Source: Polyangiaceae bacterium
Lineage (GTDB): Bacteria > Myxococcota_A > Polyangia > Polyangiales > Polyangiaceae
Length of the DNA: 64,000 nucleotides
Assembly (NCBI GenBank): GCA_020633205.1
Contig: JACKEB010000010.1
Coordinates: 1,302,001-1,366,000, forward strand
Direction: 5' to 3'
Shown: piece after piece, positions 8,910 through 17,045 of the stretch
Layout of the letters: each line of letters starts with the position of its first letter
How positions within the stretch are numbered: position 1 is the first letter of the stretch
The notes under the pieces: generated by a model
The model's input: the letters and a program-made list of their open reading frames with translations, nothing else
Told to the model about the DNA's origin: nothing
Database searches by the model: none
Program-made: the position numbers and the translations under genes

Positions 8910-9926
8910 TCAAACCCAGGCGACGGACGCCGGTTCGCGTTTCTTGAGCGCCTCACGTGCCTGCTCCGCATCCGCTTTGATCTGCGCGACGAGGCTGGGC
9001 AAGCCCTCAAACTTGCGTTCCTCTCTGAGGCGCGCGACGAAGTGCACTCGAAGACGACGTCCGTAGAGATCGCCGCTGAACGCCCCCTGCTGGCTCGAGC
9101 CGGGCGCGTGGTCTAACAGATGCGCTTCCACGCTGAGAGCGCCTTGCTCCTTGACTGTCGGGCGCACCCCCAGGTTGGTGACCGCAGTGCCTAGCGCGCG
9201 GCCGGCGCCACCATCGCTGATGTCGTCCACCAAGCAGGCGTAGACACCAAACGGCGGCAACATCTCGACAGCACCAGAGATATTTGCCGTAGGGAAACCG
9301 ATTGTGCGGCCACGTTGATCGCCTTGCACCACGACACCGCTCACCGAGTGCGGCCGCCCCAGCAGCCGGGCCGCCTCGATCACCTCGCCGCTGCGCAACA
9401 GCTCGCGGATCCGAGAGCTCGAAATCGGTCGCTCTGCGTCTGCCAAAAGGGGCTCCGCCTGTGCGTCGAAGCCATAGCGCTCCCCGAGCTGTTGAAGCGT
9501 CCCGAGGTCGCCAGCGCGTCCCTGTCCAAAGCGAAAGTTCGCGCCTACGATGACGTGCGCCGCGCGCAGCTTGTCTCGCAGGAAATCCCGAGCGAACTGC
9601 TCCGGGGTGTTGGCCGCCAGCTCTCGCGTGAACGGCTCCACGACCAGAGCTAGCTCCGGACTCACCCGAGCCATCAGCTGCGCCTTACGCTCCTCGTCGG
9701 TCAGCCGATCGAGGTGCATCCCCGCGAGCACCTCGAGGGGATGTGGGTCGAAGGTCAGCACGAGAGGGACCAACGCGCGGGCTCGCGCCCGCTCAGCGGC
9801 AGCCGTCAAGACCGCCTGGTGCCCGCGGTGCACCCCATCGAAGTTGCCGATGGCAACCAGGCTAGGCGCGTCCGACTGGAGGGCGTCCAAGCCGCGGATC
9901 AGCGGGCTGCGAGGGGCGTGGGGCAC
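8910..9926 (-). CDS. ribF: Bifunctional riboflavin kinase / FAD synthetase
   Basis: Phosphorylates riboflavin to FMN and adenylates it to FAD. The 338-residue protein has the N-terminal nucleotidyltransferase domain (GNFDGVHRGHQAV with the HxGH-like site near residues 27-39, and the ISSSRIRELLRSGEV motif near 165-180) and the C-terminal flavokinase domain (GRTIGFPTANI near 207-217, then GVYACLV and the EAHLLDH end motif). GTG start at 9926. Monocistronic here. ribA, which makes the precursor, lies 3 kb away on the other strand. No FMN riboswitch is visible upstream. Confidence 0.95.
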   Translation of the reverse strand: MPHAPRSPLIRGLDALQSDAPSLVAIGNFDGVHRGHQAVLTAAAERARARALVPLVLTFDPHPLEVLAGMHLDRLTDEERKAQLMARVSPELALVVEPFTRELAANTPEQFARDFLRDKLRAAHVIVGANFRFGQGRAGDLGTLQQLGERYGFDAQAEPLLADAERPISSSRIRELLRSGEVIEAARLLGRPHSVSGVVVQGDQRGRTIGFPTANISGAVEMLPPFGVYACLVDDISDGGAGRALGTAVTNLGVRPTVKEQGALSVEAHLLDHAPGSSQQGAFSGDLYGRRLRVHFVARLREERKFEGLPSLVAQIKADAEQAREALKKREPASVAWV

Positions 9927-9970
9927 GGGCAGGCCTTTACTACAGGCACCCCGGCTTGGCCACGCTCCAG

Positions 9971-9993
9971 CCGTGCAGGAGCACCCTGCACGG
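9971..9993 (-). terminator. Hairpin after the desaturase gene
   Basis: CCGTGCAGG and CCTGCACGG form a perfect 9-bp stem with a 5-base loop, 24 bases past the desaturase stop. No T-run follows, so it is a probable but not canonical terminator. Confidence 0.5.
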
Positions 9994-10016
9994 CCTGTGA
10001 TGTGAGAGCGAGGCCG

Positions 10017-10799
10017 TCAGGACCCGGTGGCCATCGAGCGAGAACTGTCCGCACTGGGTATCAAATGCTCCGCGTCAACCTGCAGCAGACCTAGCGCCTG
10101 CAGCACCCGACAAGCGAAGTAGCCGGCGTCCGGCTCCCAAGCGCGAAAGCTGAACTTGGCCGAGCGTGGATAGGCGTGGTGGTTGTTTTGCAGTCCCTCG
10201 CCAGCCACGCAGAGCGCCACCGTCAGGTTGTTCCTGCTGTCATCGCCGGTCTCGAAGTTCCTGCCGCCAACAGCATGCCCGAAGGCGTTGACCAGGCCGC
10301 CCTGCACGGGGTGGCTCATCATCCCGAGGTAGTAGGCGGCAGCCAGAAGCCAGCCACCGCCCAGCGCGCCTATCCCCAGGGCAACGAGGAGATGAACGGT
10401 GTATGGGATCCACCACACCCGTTTACGGTTCATCCAGCTGATCTCGAAGTCGAGCCCTTGGGTGAAGGCGTTTAGTCGCGGGTCCTTACGAGCAAGGCCC
10501 ACCAGGGTACGCTCGTAGCTCCTGAGCTGTTCGAGGGGGATCCCAAGCAGCCCGACGTTGGTCGGACTGTGCGGGTCCTGCGGCGTGTCTGAGTAGGCGT
10601 GGTGACGTCGATGCATCACCACCCAGGCCTTGGGATCCAGCCCCGTGACCCAAACTCCATAGCGGATCACGAAGCGCCGCAAACGGGGGCCCAGCGTCAC
10701 GGCGCCATGCGCTAAACCGCGGTGATAACCGACCGTAATCATTAATACATTCAGCGTATAGGCAGCCAGGAAGACTGCTGCGCAGAGCACGAAATACAT
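10017..10799 (-). CDS. Acyl-CoA/lipid delta-9-type fatty acid desaturase
   Basis: Membrane di-iron desaturase that puts a double bond in an acyl chain, so it sets membrane fluidity. The 260-residue protein has the three histidine boxes of the family: HRGLAH (about residues 26-31), HRRHH (about 64-68) and NNHHAYP (about 203-209), with hydrophobic segments at 1-20 and 130-165. The family is usually 280-400 residues, so this is a short form lacking the first membrane hairpin. It diverges from a TetR regulator, with a four-fold repeat between them, an arrangement seen for desaturase control by TetR proteins such as DesT. Substrate cannot be read from sequence. Confidence 0.9.
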   Translation of the reverse strand: MYFVLCAAVFLAAYTLNVLMITVGYHRGLAHGAVTLGPRLRRFVIRYGVWVTGLDPKAWVVMHRRHHAYSDTPQDPHSPTNVGLLGIPLEQLRSYERTLVGLARKDPRLNAFTQGLDFEISWMNRKRVWWIPYTVHLLVALGIGALGGGWLLAAAYYLGMMSHPVQGGLVNAFGHAVGGRNFETGDDSRNNLTVALCVAGEGLQNNHHAYPRSAKFSFRAWEPDAGYFACRVLQALGLLQVDAEHLIPSADSSRSMATGS

Positions 10800-10818
10800 C
10801 TCTCACCTCACCGTCGCT

Positions 10819-10873
10819 CGGGGTTACGACCCAGTAGGTTACGGATAGGTAAGTTACGCTATCGTAGGCTACG
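10819..10873. promoter_or_regulatory. Four 15-bp-spaced repeats, likely TetR operator array
   Basis: GTTACG occurs at 10823, 10838 and 10853, with GCTACG at 10868, an exact 15-bp period. The last three sit in the half-palindromes GTAGGTTAC (10834), GTAAGTTAC (10849) and GTAGGCTAC (10864), i.e. GTA-N3-TAC. They lie between the desaturase and TetR start codons. Confidence 0.65.
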
Positions 10874-10921
10874 GTCAAGCAACTTTCGCGCGCGTAGTCG
10901 TTCTGAAGTACGACGCGATCA

Positions 10922-11527
10922 ATGACCAAGCGCATGACCCACGCCGAGCGCCGCGCCCAGCTGATCCAAGTCGGCCGCGCGGTGTTCGCCAAGCACGGCT
11001 ACGAATCGACGTCGGTCGAGGAGATCGCGCGCGAAGCCAAGGTGTCGAAGCCGATCGTGTACGAACACTTCGGCGGCAAAGAAGGACTCTACGCGATCAT
11101 CGTCGATCGCGAGATGGACTCCCTCTACGAGCGCATCAGCGATGCCATCGCGCAGGGCTCCGCGCGCACGCGCTTCGAGCAGGCAGTGCTGGCGTTTCTC
11201 AGCTATGTCGAGGACGAGCCAGATGGCTTCGCGGTGCTCACTCGAGACGCGCCGATGCAGATGCGCGGGCGAGGTATGCCGTCTGTCATCAGCGATCTGG
11301 GCACGCGTGTGCGCGACATCTTCAACGAGCAGTTCAAGACGCTTGGATACGACGCGAAGGTCGCGCCCATCTACGCCCACGCGCTGATCGGGATGGTGAC
11401 TCTGGTTGGTCAGTGGTGGGGCAGCGATCCGCGCCGCTTCAAGAAAGAGGTGGTCGCGAGCCACCTCGCCGCGATCGGCTGGATGGGCCTGCGTCACCTT
11501 CCGCAGAAACCCCAACGCATCCAGTAA
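10922..11527 (+). CDS. TetR/AcrR family transcriptional regulator
   Basis: The 201-residue protein has the TetR helix-turn-helix at residues about 10-58 (RAQLIQVGRAVFAKHGYEST, then VEEIAREAKVSKPIVYEHF) and a helical ligand domain behind it. It starts at ATG 10922; ATG 10934 is also possible. It is divergent from the fatty-acid desaturase with the repeat array between them, so it most likely represses the desaturase and itself in response to acyl-CoA or membrane state. That role is inferred from position only. holA follows 23 bases after its stop. Confidence 0.9.
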   Translation: MTKRMTHAERRAQLIQVGRAVFAKHGYESTSVEEIAREAKVSKPIVYEHFGGKEGLYAIIVDREMDSLYERISDAIAQGSARTRFEQAVLAFLSYVEDEPDGFAVLTRDAPMQMRGRGMPSVISDLGTRVRDIFNEQFKTLGYDAKVAPIYAHALIGMVTLVGQWWGSDPRRFKKEVVASHLAAIGWMGLRHLPQKPQRIQ

Positions 11528-11550
11528 GCCCGAGCGTATCCTCCCCCTCG

Positions 11551-12579
11551 ATGACTCCCGACCAAGCGCTGGAAGAAGCCAAGGCCGGCACGCTGCGCCC
11601 GGTGTACCTGGTGTGGGGGAGCGAGCGCTTCCTGCACGACTCTGTGCTCAAGGCGCTGCGCGATGCGGCGACCCAAGGGGGCATCCCCGGCCTCAACGAT
11701 GATCAGCTGGTCGCCGGCGAGCACTCCGCCGACGCTGCGATCGCCGCCGCACGCACCCTGCCGATGATGGGCGATCGGCGCCTAGTGTTGGTGCGACACA
11801 TCGACCGCTGGGAGAAGTCCGCCAAGAGCGGCAAAGGCGGCAACGATCTCGACCGCATGCTCGACTATGCGTCAAACCCCGCGGATACAACAGTGATGGT
11901 GCTGTCGAGCGCCAGCTTGGACAAGCGCCGAAAGCTCTTCACGCAAGCCAAGAAGGAAGGTTGGCTGGTCGAGTGTGAGCCACCCAAGACCCACGAGTTG
12001 CCAGGCTGGGTGATGCGGGCGGTGAAGGAACGCGGAAACAAAATCTCGGGAGCGGTGGCAGAGTTCATCGCGGCCATCGGCGGGACAGATTTGGCGCAGC
12101 TCGACGACGCAGTGGAACGCGTGTGCCTCTACGTGGGTCCCGGAAACGAAGTCACGGAAGCAGCTGTGGGCGAGTGCGTCGTGCGCCTAAGCTCCACCAG
12201 CGCCTTCGAGCTGGTAGACGCTGTTGCTCGGCGTGACATCTCCGCCTGCATGAAGACGCTGGCCGCCGTCTACGATCCCGATGATCGCGGCCTACGCCTG
12301 GTCGGTCTGCTCTCATGGTCTGCCCGTCAGTTGCTCGGGTTTGCTGCCGCGAGGCGCCAGGGACAGTCACCAGCAGACGCGGCGAAGACCGCCGGTGCGC
12401 CGCCCTTCAAGGCCAAGGATCTGGACGCTCAGGTCCGACGCATTCGCCCCCGCGACCTGGAGGCCTGGCTCGGTACCCTCGCTGAGGTGGATCGCGCTCT
12501 CAAAGGCGGCTCAGCGCGGCCCCCGCGCGCCGTGCTGGAAGAGGCGATCATCGGCATGTGCACCTCTCACAGCGCCTGA
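11551..12579 (+). CDS. holA: DNA polymerase III subunit delta
   Basis: Clamp-loader subunit that opens the beta clamp. From ATG 11551 it is 342 residues, the normal length. It begins with the family pattern LRPVYLVWGSERFLHDSVLKAL (a degenerate P-loop region) and shows the conserved PMMGDRRLVLVRHIDRWE, then ELPGWVMRAVKERG and the C-terminal LRLVGLLSWSARQLLGFAAA. The open frame extends upstream to 11413, overlapping tetR, but that part is out of family. Downstream is a small tandem repeat and a gene desert before ribA. Confidence 0.9.
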   Translation: MTPDQALEEAKAGTLRPVYLVWGSERFLHDSVLKALRDAATQGGIPGLNDDQLVAGEHSADAAIAAARTLPMMGDRRLVLVRHIDRWEKSAKSGKGGNDLDRMLDYASNPADTTVMVLSSASLDKRRKLFTQAKKEGWLVECEPPKTHELPGWVMRAVKERGNKISGAVAEFIAAIGGTDLAQLDDAVERVCLYVGPGNEVTEAAVGECVVRLSSTSAFELVDAVARRDISACMKTLAAVYDPDDRGLRLVGLLSWSARQLLGFAAARRQGQSPADAAKTAGAPPFKAKDLDAQVRRIRPRDLEAWLGTLAEVDRALKGGSARPPRAVLEEAIIGMCTSHSA

Positions 12580-12605
12580 AAAAGCGGCGCTTACGGGCAA
12601 TCCCC

Positions 12606-12671
12606 AGCGCGGCCATCAAACAAAAGCAGCGCGGCCATCCAACAAAAGCAGCGCGGCCATCAAACAAAAGC
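12606..12671. repeat. 22-bp tandem repeat, three copies
   Basis: AGCGCGGCCATCAAACAAAAGC occurs at 12606, 12628 (one base different, CCAAC for CAAAC) and 12650, head to tail. It starts 26 bases after the holA stop. A-rich strings inside a GC-rich genome make it stand out. Confidence 0.95.
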
Positions 12672-12928
12672 AAATAGCGTAGGTGTCTGAAATCCGGGCG
12701 TTTTGTCGGCCCCGTTGGGCGCCGGAGCCTTGACCATTTCTCGGCCGGGTACCATTCTCCTGGCTAACTCCGCATTGAAGTCGCTCGTAAGAGCGGGCAT
12801 GGCCCAGCGCCAGGCACGTTTTCACCAGCGATGTGGTTGCCAACTAGAGGTCGATCCCAGACAGCGCATGTTGCGCTCACCTGGAGTGAAGCTGAACGCT
12901 GCCGCCCCTTGCCGAGTTTGACGCTCAG
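12672..12928. other. Non-coding stretch upstream of ribA
   Basis: With the tandem repeat it makes a 349-base gap between holA and ribA. I looked for the FMN-riboswitch core sequences expected before riboflavin genes and did not find them. It presumably holds the ribA promoter. Nothing else is recognisable. Confidence 0.5.
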
Positions 12929-13621
12929 ATGACCAATGAGAAGCATCCAGGCCTAGAGGCGCTCGCCAAGGCGACCGTCCCTACCCGTTTCGGCGTATTC
13001 GACTTCCATGTCTTCCACTGGCATGGCCCGAAGCCGCACCCCGCGCTCAGCGACGAGCACCTCGCATTGGTGGTGGGTGATGTGCGCGGCAAGCGCGACG
13101 TGCCCTTACGCATCCACTCCGAGTGCCTGACCAGCGAGGTGTTCAGCTCGCTGAAGTGCGATTGCAAGGAGCAACTCGAAGGGGCTCAGCGCTACGTCTC
13201 CAACATGGGTGAAGGCGTGGTGCTCTACTTGCGCCAAGAAGGTCGTGGCATCGGGCTCGCGAACAAGATCAAGGCGTACGCGCTGCAGTCTGAAGGCGCG
13301 GACACCATCGAAGCCAACCAGCTGCTCCACCTCCCGGTGGACGCTCGCACGTACGACGTCGCCGCAGCGATGATCGAGCACCTGGGCATCGGGTCGATTC
13401 AGCTCATCACCAACAACCCGGAGAAGGTTGCGGGCCTGAGGGAGCTCGGCGTCGAAGTCAGCAACCGCATCCCGATGGTGATCCAGCCGAATCCGTTCTC
13501 CGAGGGCTATCTCGACGTGAAGCGGCGCCGCATGGCCCACTATCTCCCCACCTACGCTGGCCGATCGGTGACGGAGTTCGACAGCTTATTCCTCACGGCT
13601 GAAGACGCCAGCGCCGAATAG
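12929..13621 (+). CDS. ribA: GTP cyclohydrolase II
   Basis: First step of riboflavin synthesis: GTP to the diamino-ribosylamino-pyrimidinone phosphate plus formate and pyrophosphate. The 230-residue protein has the zinc site motif HSECLTSEVFSSLKCDC (about residues 64-80; three Cys) and the GTP-binding/catalytic motif LRQEGRGIGLANKIKAYALQ (about 98-117), then the conserved LGIGSIQLITNNPEK. It is a stand-alone RibA, without a fused RibB (DHBP synthase) domain. A perfect hairpin follows 54 bases after the stop. Confidence 0.95.
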   Translation: MTNEKHPGLEALAKATVPTRFGVFDFHVFHWHGPKPHPALSDEHLALVVGDVRGKRDVPLRIHSECLTSEVFSSLKCDCKEQLEGAQRYVSNMGEGVVLYLRQEGRGIGLANKIKAYALQSEGADTIEANQLLHLPVDARTYDVAAAMIEHLGIGSIQLITNNPEKVAGLRELGVEVSNRIPMVIQPNPFSEGYLDVKRRRMAHYLPTYAGRSVTEFDSLFLTAEDASAE

Positions 13622-13655
13622 CGCGATTTAGTTCCCCACGGAATTCATGCGCAAC

Positions 13656-13702
13656 ACAGAGCCCAGCAATTAACACAGAGCCCAGCAACTGCTGGGCTCT
13701 GT
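13656..13702 (+). terminator. Hairpin with a duplicated left arm after ribA
   Basis: ACAGAGCCCAGCA (13675-13687) pairs perfectly with TGCTGGGCTCTGT (13690-13702). The same 13-base left arm also occurs just before, at 13656-13668, so two alternative stems can form. No clear T-run follows. It could terminate ribA or, read the other way, DUF4230. Confidence 0.6.
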
Positions 13703-13802
13703 CACATTTGTGGCCCAAGTCCGTAGACACACGCGACGCTGTGCTTGCGCTCGCTTGTTTTTTTGGGGGGAGAGGAGCGCTGTGCAGCAGACCAGATGGG
13801 GC

Positions 13803-14543
13803 TCACGGTCTCACTGGTGCGAACTCGATCTCTATCTGCTCGTAGCCGAGGGACTTGAGCAGGCTCTCGAGCGTGCGCTCAGCGCCGCTCTGCGCGCGTT
13901 TCAAGATGCCCGCCTTCTTGGCCGCCTCCTCCAGGTCTTCGACCGCGAGCCGCCGAGCCTGCCCCTCCAAGTCGAGTTTGCGCTTCGCTAGGAGGTCGGT
14001 GGTGCGTGAGTGCACATAGGTGTGTTCCTCATCCAGACTGACGCCAAAGATGCTCGGCGCGGGTAACTTGAGCTTCACCCGGCGCGCCTCTCGGTCGACT
14101 TCGATGTCTTCTGCCTTCAGGCTCTTGAGATCGACTCCCGCGCTCACATCGGCGGCGGCGACGAGGAGGATAGCGTCCTCAGCCTTGAGTAGTCCGAACG
14201 CGGGACGCTGTTCGTCCTTCAGCTCGACCACTCTTTCCATGTGAAAAGACACTGTCTCGAGGCGAGAAAGCTCGCGAACGCTCTCCAGCACAGGCGCCCC
14301 GACTCGCACCTCGACGATGCGCTCCTTGGGAGGCTCCGTGAGCGCCCGTGCGATCGCGAAGCCGCCGCCGAGGGCACCCAGGAGCGCGATGAACAGCACC
14401 AGGAAGAAGAGCCAGCGAGGCATCTCATTGCCTGAGTCGGGTTCGCCTAGCGGTGGCCGAGAACTGGCTCGCTCAGTATCCGACTTCGGGCCCACGCCTC
14501 GCTCGATCTCGCCCACTCCTGGGTTTTGGCCGGGCTGGTTCAC
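13803..14543 (-). CDS. DUF4230 membrane-anchored protein
   Basis: The 246-residue protein has a hydrophilic Pro/Ser-rich N-terminus of about 40 residues, one TM helix (about 42-67, WLFFLVLFIALLGALGGG), then a DUF4230 domain: a strand containing ESVRELSRLETVSFHMERVVE, the segment ILLVAAADVSAGVDL, and a long amphipathic C-terminal helix with EEAAKKAGILKRAQ. DUF4230 proteins are widespread with unknown biochemical role. It starts 15 bases after a small lipoprotein gene upstream on the same strand, so the two probably share the sigma-54-like promoter at 14937-14953. Confidence 0.8.
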   Translation of the reverse strand: MNQPGQNPGVGEIERGVGPKSDTERASSRPPLGEPDSGNEMPRWLFFLVLFIALLGALGGGFAIARALTEPPKERIVEVRVGAPVLESVRELSRLETVSFHMERVVELKDEQRPAFGLLKAEDAILLVAAADVSAGVDLKSLKAEDIEVDREARRVKLKLPAPSIFGVSLDEEHTYVHSRTTDLLAKRKLDLEGQARRLAVEDLEEAAKKAGILKRAQSGAERTLESLLKSLGYEQIEIEFAPVRP

Positions 14544-14558
14544 GTCGTCAAGCGAGGG

Positions 14559-14885
14559 TCAGTCTTCCTTGCGGATCTCCTTGGCAACCTGCTTGTCGAC
14601 CTCGTCGACCTTCTTCTCTGCATCGTCTGCGGCCTGCTTGAGGTCCTGCTTGGTCTCCGCCATGTCTTGCTTGGCCTCTTGCTTCTGCTCCGCGACGTCC
14701 TGCTTGAGGTCCGCCTTGGCCTTCTGCAGGTCCTTCTCCGCTTGGTCAGTTGCCTTGTCTATCTCCTTGGCTTCTTCCTTGGCCTCCTCTTTGACCGCCG
14801 AAGCGGTGTCGTCGCAAGCGACGCTGAGCATGGACACGCCAAGTGCTGAAACCAGCAGGCCGAGCTTGATGAGTTGAGTCTTCAT
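14559..14885 (-). CDS. Small lipoprotein with heptad Lys/Glu/Asp repeats
   Basis: ATG 14885 is preceded by AGGAG at a good distance. The 108-residue product has a lipoprotein signal (lipobox LSVAC, Cys24) and a mature part made almost entirely of charged helical repeats (EEAKEEAKEIDKATDQAE and KQDVAEQKQEAKQDMAETKQ). This looks like an outer-membrane-anchored coiled-coil periplasmic spacer, Lpp-like in style only. An open frame continues upstream to 15104 but has no coding character. The same architecture recurs in the small lipoprotein at 16608. Confidence 0.8.
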   Translation of the reverse strand: MKTQLIKLGLLVSALGVSMLSVACDDTASAVKEEAKEEAKEIDKATDQAEKDLQKAKADLKQDVAEQKQEAKQDMAETKQDLKQAADDAEKKVDEVDKQVAKEIRKED

Positions 14886-14936
14886 GTCTTTCTCCTGTGC
14901 GTGCGCGCACGTCGCGCGCTTGTGCGAGGCAAGCAC

Positions 14937-14953
14937 TACAAAGCACGTGCCAA
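14937..14953 (-). promoter_or_regulatory. Sigma-54-like promoter for the 14885 lipoprotein
   Basis: On the minus strand TTGGCACG-TGCT-TTGTA matches the -24/-12 consensus TTGGCACG-N4-TTGCA except T for C at -12, which is a key base. Predicted start is near 14926, 41 bases before the ATG. Confidence 0.5.
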
Positions 14954-15218
14954 GCGCACGGGGGAGCAGAGCGCCGTGAGTACGCACTCTAGCGGACCAT
15001 GTCGGCCACACCCCCTCGCGCTTCGGGGCACAGCGTCTCGCTCGATGTTGGGCGGCAGGGCACACCGCACGGTAGCGCTGGGTCAATTTGGTTCTGCCAC
15101 GCATTGACCCACGGAAAACCTCCCGGTTCGTTTCAAGCGCGCGGAAGCCAAGGATTTGCCCGCCAAGGGCCCATTTGACGGCGTCACTCCCTCACCCCCG
15201 ACCCTGCCGAATCCGATG

Positions 15219-15235
15219 TCGGCACGCCCCTCGCA
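15219..15235 (+). promoter_or_regulatory. Sigma-54 promoter for the DUF4398-OmpA operon
   Basis: TCGGCACG-CCCC-TCGCA has GG-N10-GC and differs from the consensus at two minor positions. Predicted start is near 15246, giving a short leader with AAAGGAG (15250-15256) before the ATG at 15263. With 14937-14953 it forms a divergent pair in the 377-base gap 14886-15262; I see nothing else in that gap. Confidence 0.65.
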
Positions 15236-15262
15236 ATGGGCCCTCAACGAAAGGAGCCCGAT

Positions 15263-15625
15263 ATGCAACTTAGGCAAGTCGGCGTTTTACTGGCGAGTAT
15301 TTGGGGTGTGGCACTACTCCCCGCCTGCGCTGGTAGTCAGCCACCCACAAACGACCTAACCCAAGCCAAAGCGACCATCCGTGCCGCGGAGGAAGTCGGC
15401 GCCGACGGAGCCCCACAAGCGTCCGTCTATCTCAAGCTCGCCCGCGACGGTGCTAGCCGCGCGGAAAGGCTGATGGCCGAGGATGAAAACGACAAGGCCC
15501 GCACGGTCTTGGAGCGCGCCGAGATGGACGCGCAGGTTGCCCTGGAGCTGGCGCGCACGTCGAACGAGCGCGTCGCCGCACAGGACGCCTGGAAGAAGGT
15601 TGAAGAGCTCAAGGAGGACAACTGA
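15263..15625 (+). CDS. DUF4398 lipoprotein
   Basis: From ATG 15263 (AAAGGAG seven bases upstream) it is 120 residues. The signal ends in a lipobox-like LLPAC with Cys at about 20. The mature part is a single DUF4398 helical unit: DLTQAKATIRAAEEVGADG, YLKLARDGASRAERLMA and ERAEMDAQVALELARTS, which forms a TPR-like antiparallel helical bundle in the periplasm. Its TGA overlaps the next gene's ATG by one base, so it is translationally coupled to the OmpA-domain partner, which also carries a DUF4398 part. Function is unknown; envelope role inferred. Confidence 0.85.
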   Translation: MQLRQVGVLLASIWGVALLPACAGSQPPTNDLTQAKATIRAAEEVGADGAPQASVYLKLARDGASRAERLMAEDENDKARTVLERAEMDAQVALELARTSNERVAAQDAWKKVEELKEDN

Positions 15626-16593
15626 TGGCCCACCGCACACTAGCGTTTACTGGCATCGCAGCCCTGCTCGTCGCATGCGGCTCGACTGGTCCCTCTGAGC
15701 AGCTGGTCAAGGCCCGCTCGGCATACGACCACTCCGCGAACGGCGCAGCCGCCCGCTACTCACCCGCTCGCGTGCTGGACGCAAAGCAAGCCCTCACGGC
15801 TGCGGAACGCGCGGACGACAACTCCCCGGAGGAGAAGCACCTAGCGTACATCGCCACGCGCAAAGCAGCGCTGGCGGACGCCGAAGCGGATTTCAAGATT
15901 CAGAAGGAGAGCGCCGCTGAGGCCGATACCGAATATCAGCGCCTGCTCAAGCAGCAACGTCAAGCTGCCAAGGCCGACCTGGAGCGCACCCGTGAAGCAC
16001 TGCACGACACCGTAGATGCCCTGGGAACGATCCGCGAGGATCTGAAGAAGAAGGACGCCAAGGTCGACGAGCTGAACGAAAAGCGCGAAGCCTTGGAAGC
16101 ACGTAAGGCCGAGCTCGAGAAGACTCAAGCTGCCCTAGAGGGTGATCTCACCGCGAGTGAGAAGGCTCGAAAGGAAGCAGAGGCACGCGCAGCTGCGGCG
16201 CTAGCCAGCCTCGACAAGCTCGCCAACATCAAGGAAGAGGCGCGCGAGACCGTGATCACGCTCTCGGGCTCCGTGCTCTTCGAGACTGGTAAGTCCGCGC
16301 TGCTCCCCATTGCCAAGGAGCGACTCAACAAGGTCGCTGACGCACTGAAGGAGATGGACAGCAGCCGGAAGATCGTCATCGAGGGTCACACCGACTCACG
16401 TGGCGCAGACAAGATGAACTACAAGCTCTCCCTAGACCGCGCCGCCGCCGTGCGTGAGTACCTCGTCAGTCAGGGCGTGGACCCGCAACAGGTGCAGGCC
16501 GAAGGCAAGGGTGAATCAGCGCCGATTGCAGACAACGGCACCCCAGAGGGCCGCGCAAACAATCGCCGCGTGGAAATTCATATCAAGAAGTAG
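15625..16593 (+). CDS. DUF4398 plus OmpA-domain lipoprotein
   Basis: The 322-residue protein has a lipobox (LLVAC, Cys14), a DUF4398-like helical region (about 20-110), a coiled coil (about 110-205, rich in KADLERTREAL and KRE/KAE heptads) and a C-terminal OmpA/MotB peptidoglycan-binding domain (about 210-322) with LFETGKSALLPIAKERLNKV, IEGHTDSRGADKMNYKLS and the ANNRRVEIHI end. It probably bridges outer membrane and cell wall. One-base overlap with the upstream DUF4398 gene and a 14-base gap to the next make a three-gene operon. Confidence 0.9.
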   Translation: MAHRTLAFTGIAALLVACGSTGPSEQLVKARSAYDHSANGAAARYSPARVLDAKQALTAAERADDNSPEEKHLAYIATRKAALADAEADFKIQKESAAEADTEYQRLLKQQRQAAKADLERTREALHDTVDALGTIREDLKKKDAKVDELNEKREALEARKAELEKTQAALEGDLTASEKARKEAEARAAAALASLDKLANIKEEARETVITLSGSVLFETGKSALLPIAKERLNKVADALKEMDSSRKIVIEGHTDSRGADKMNYKLSLDRAAAVREYLVSQGVDPQQVQAEGKGESAPIADNGTPEGRANNRRVEIHIKK

Positions 16594-16607
16594 ACAGGAG
16601 GATTACC

Positions 16608-16856
16608 TTGAAGACGAAGACTGCAAAGCTGACGACGCTCGCGATGTTCACGGCGCTGGCCATGAACGTCGCTTGCTCGAGCGATCAGAAACACGCCGAG
16701 GAGCCGAATGACGGCCCGATGGAACGCGCCGGAGAGACCGTTGATGACACCGCCGAAGACGTCGAACAGGGCGCCGAGGACGCGGTAGAGGCGACCGGCG
16801 AGGCCGCTGAGAGCGCCGGCGACTCGATTGGCGACGCAACCAAGGACGAAGAATAG
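16608..16856 (+). CDS. Small acidic lipoprotein, TTG start
   Basis: TTG at 16608 is preceded by an almost perfect ribosome site (AGGAGG, 16597-16602), which decides the start. The 82-residue product has a signal ending in MNVACSS (Cys23) and a very acidic helical tail (ETVDDTAEDVEQGAEDAVEA). It is the third gene of the DUF4398-OmpA operon. It resembles the 14885 lipoprotein in plan but is acidic instead of mixed-charge. Function unknown. After its stop, 189 bases up to 17046 contain no gene. Confidence 0.75.
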   Translation: MKTKTAKLTTLAMFTALAMNVACSSDQKHAEEPNDGPMERAGETVDDTAEDVEQGAEDAVEATGEAAESAGDSIGDATKDEE

Positions 16857-17045
16857 CCACAGTTGGCTTCGAGCAGCTCACCGCCTCGACGTCGCAAGAG
16901 ATGCCCTCCCCCCGGCTCCGCGCGACGTCAGCGGTGAGCGCTCCTAGCAGGATGTTGTTGATTGGCAGGGTGTCTACAACACGCTGCTTGCTTGACGTGG
17001 TGCATCCAAGCCAAGCGATTGATGCCTTCGAGGCATCGTGCCCTC

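Noticed and set aside
10819..10873. CRISPR-like array
   Set aside because: Units are 15 bp with no spacers and lie in a promoter.
11413..12579. holA starting at 11413 inside tetR
   Set aside because: Family similarity starts at ATG 11551.
12672..12928. FMN riboswitch before ribA
   Set aside because: The conserved riboswitch core sequences are absent by eye.
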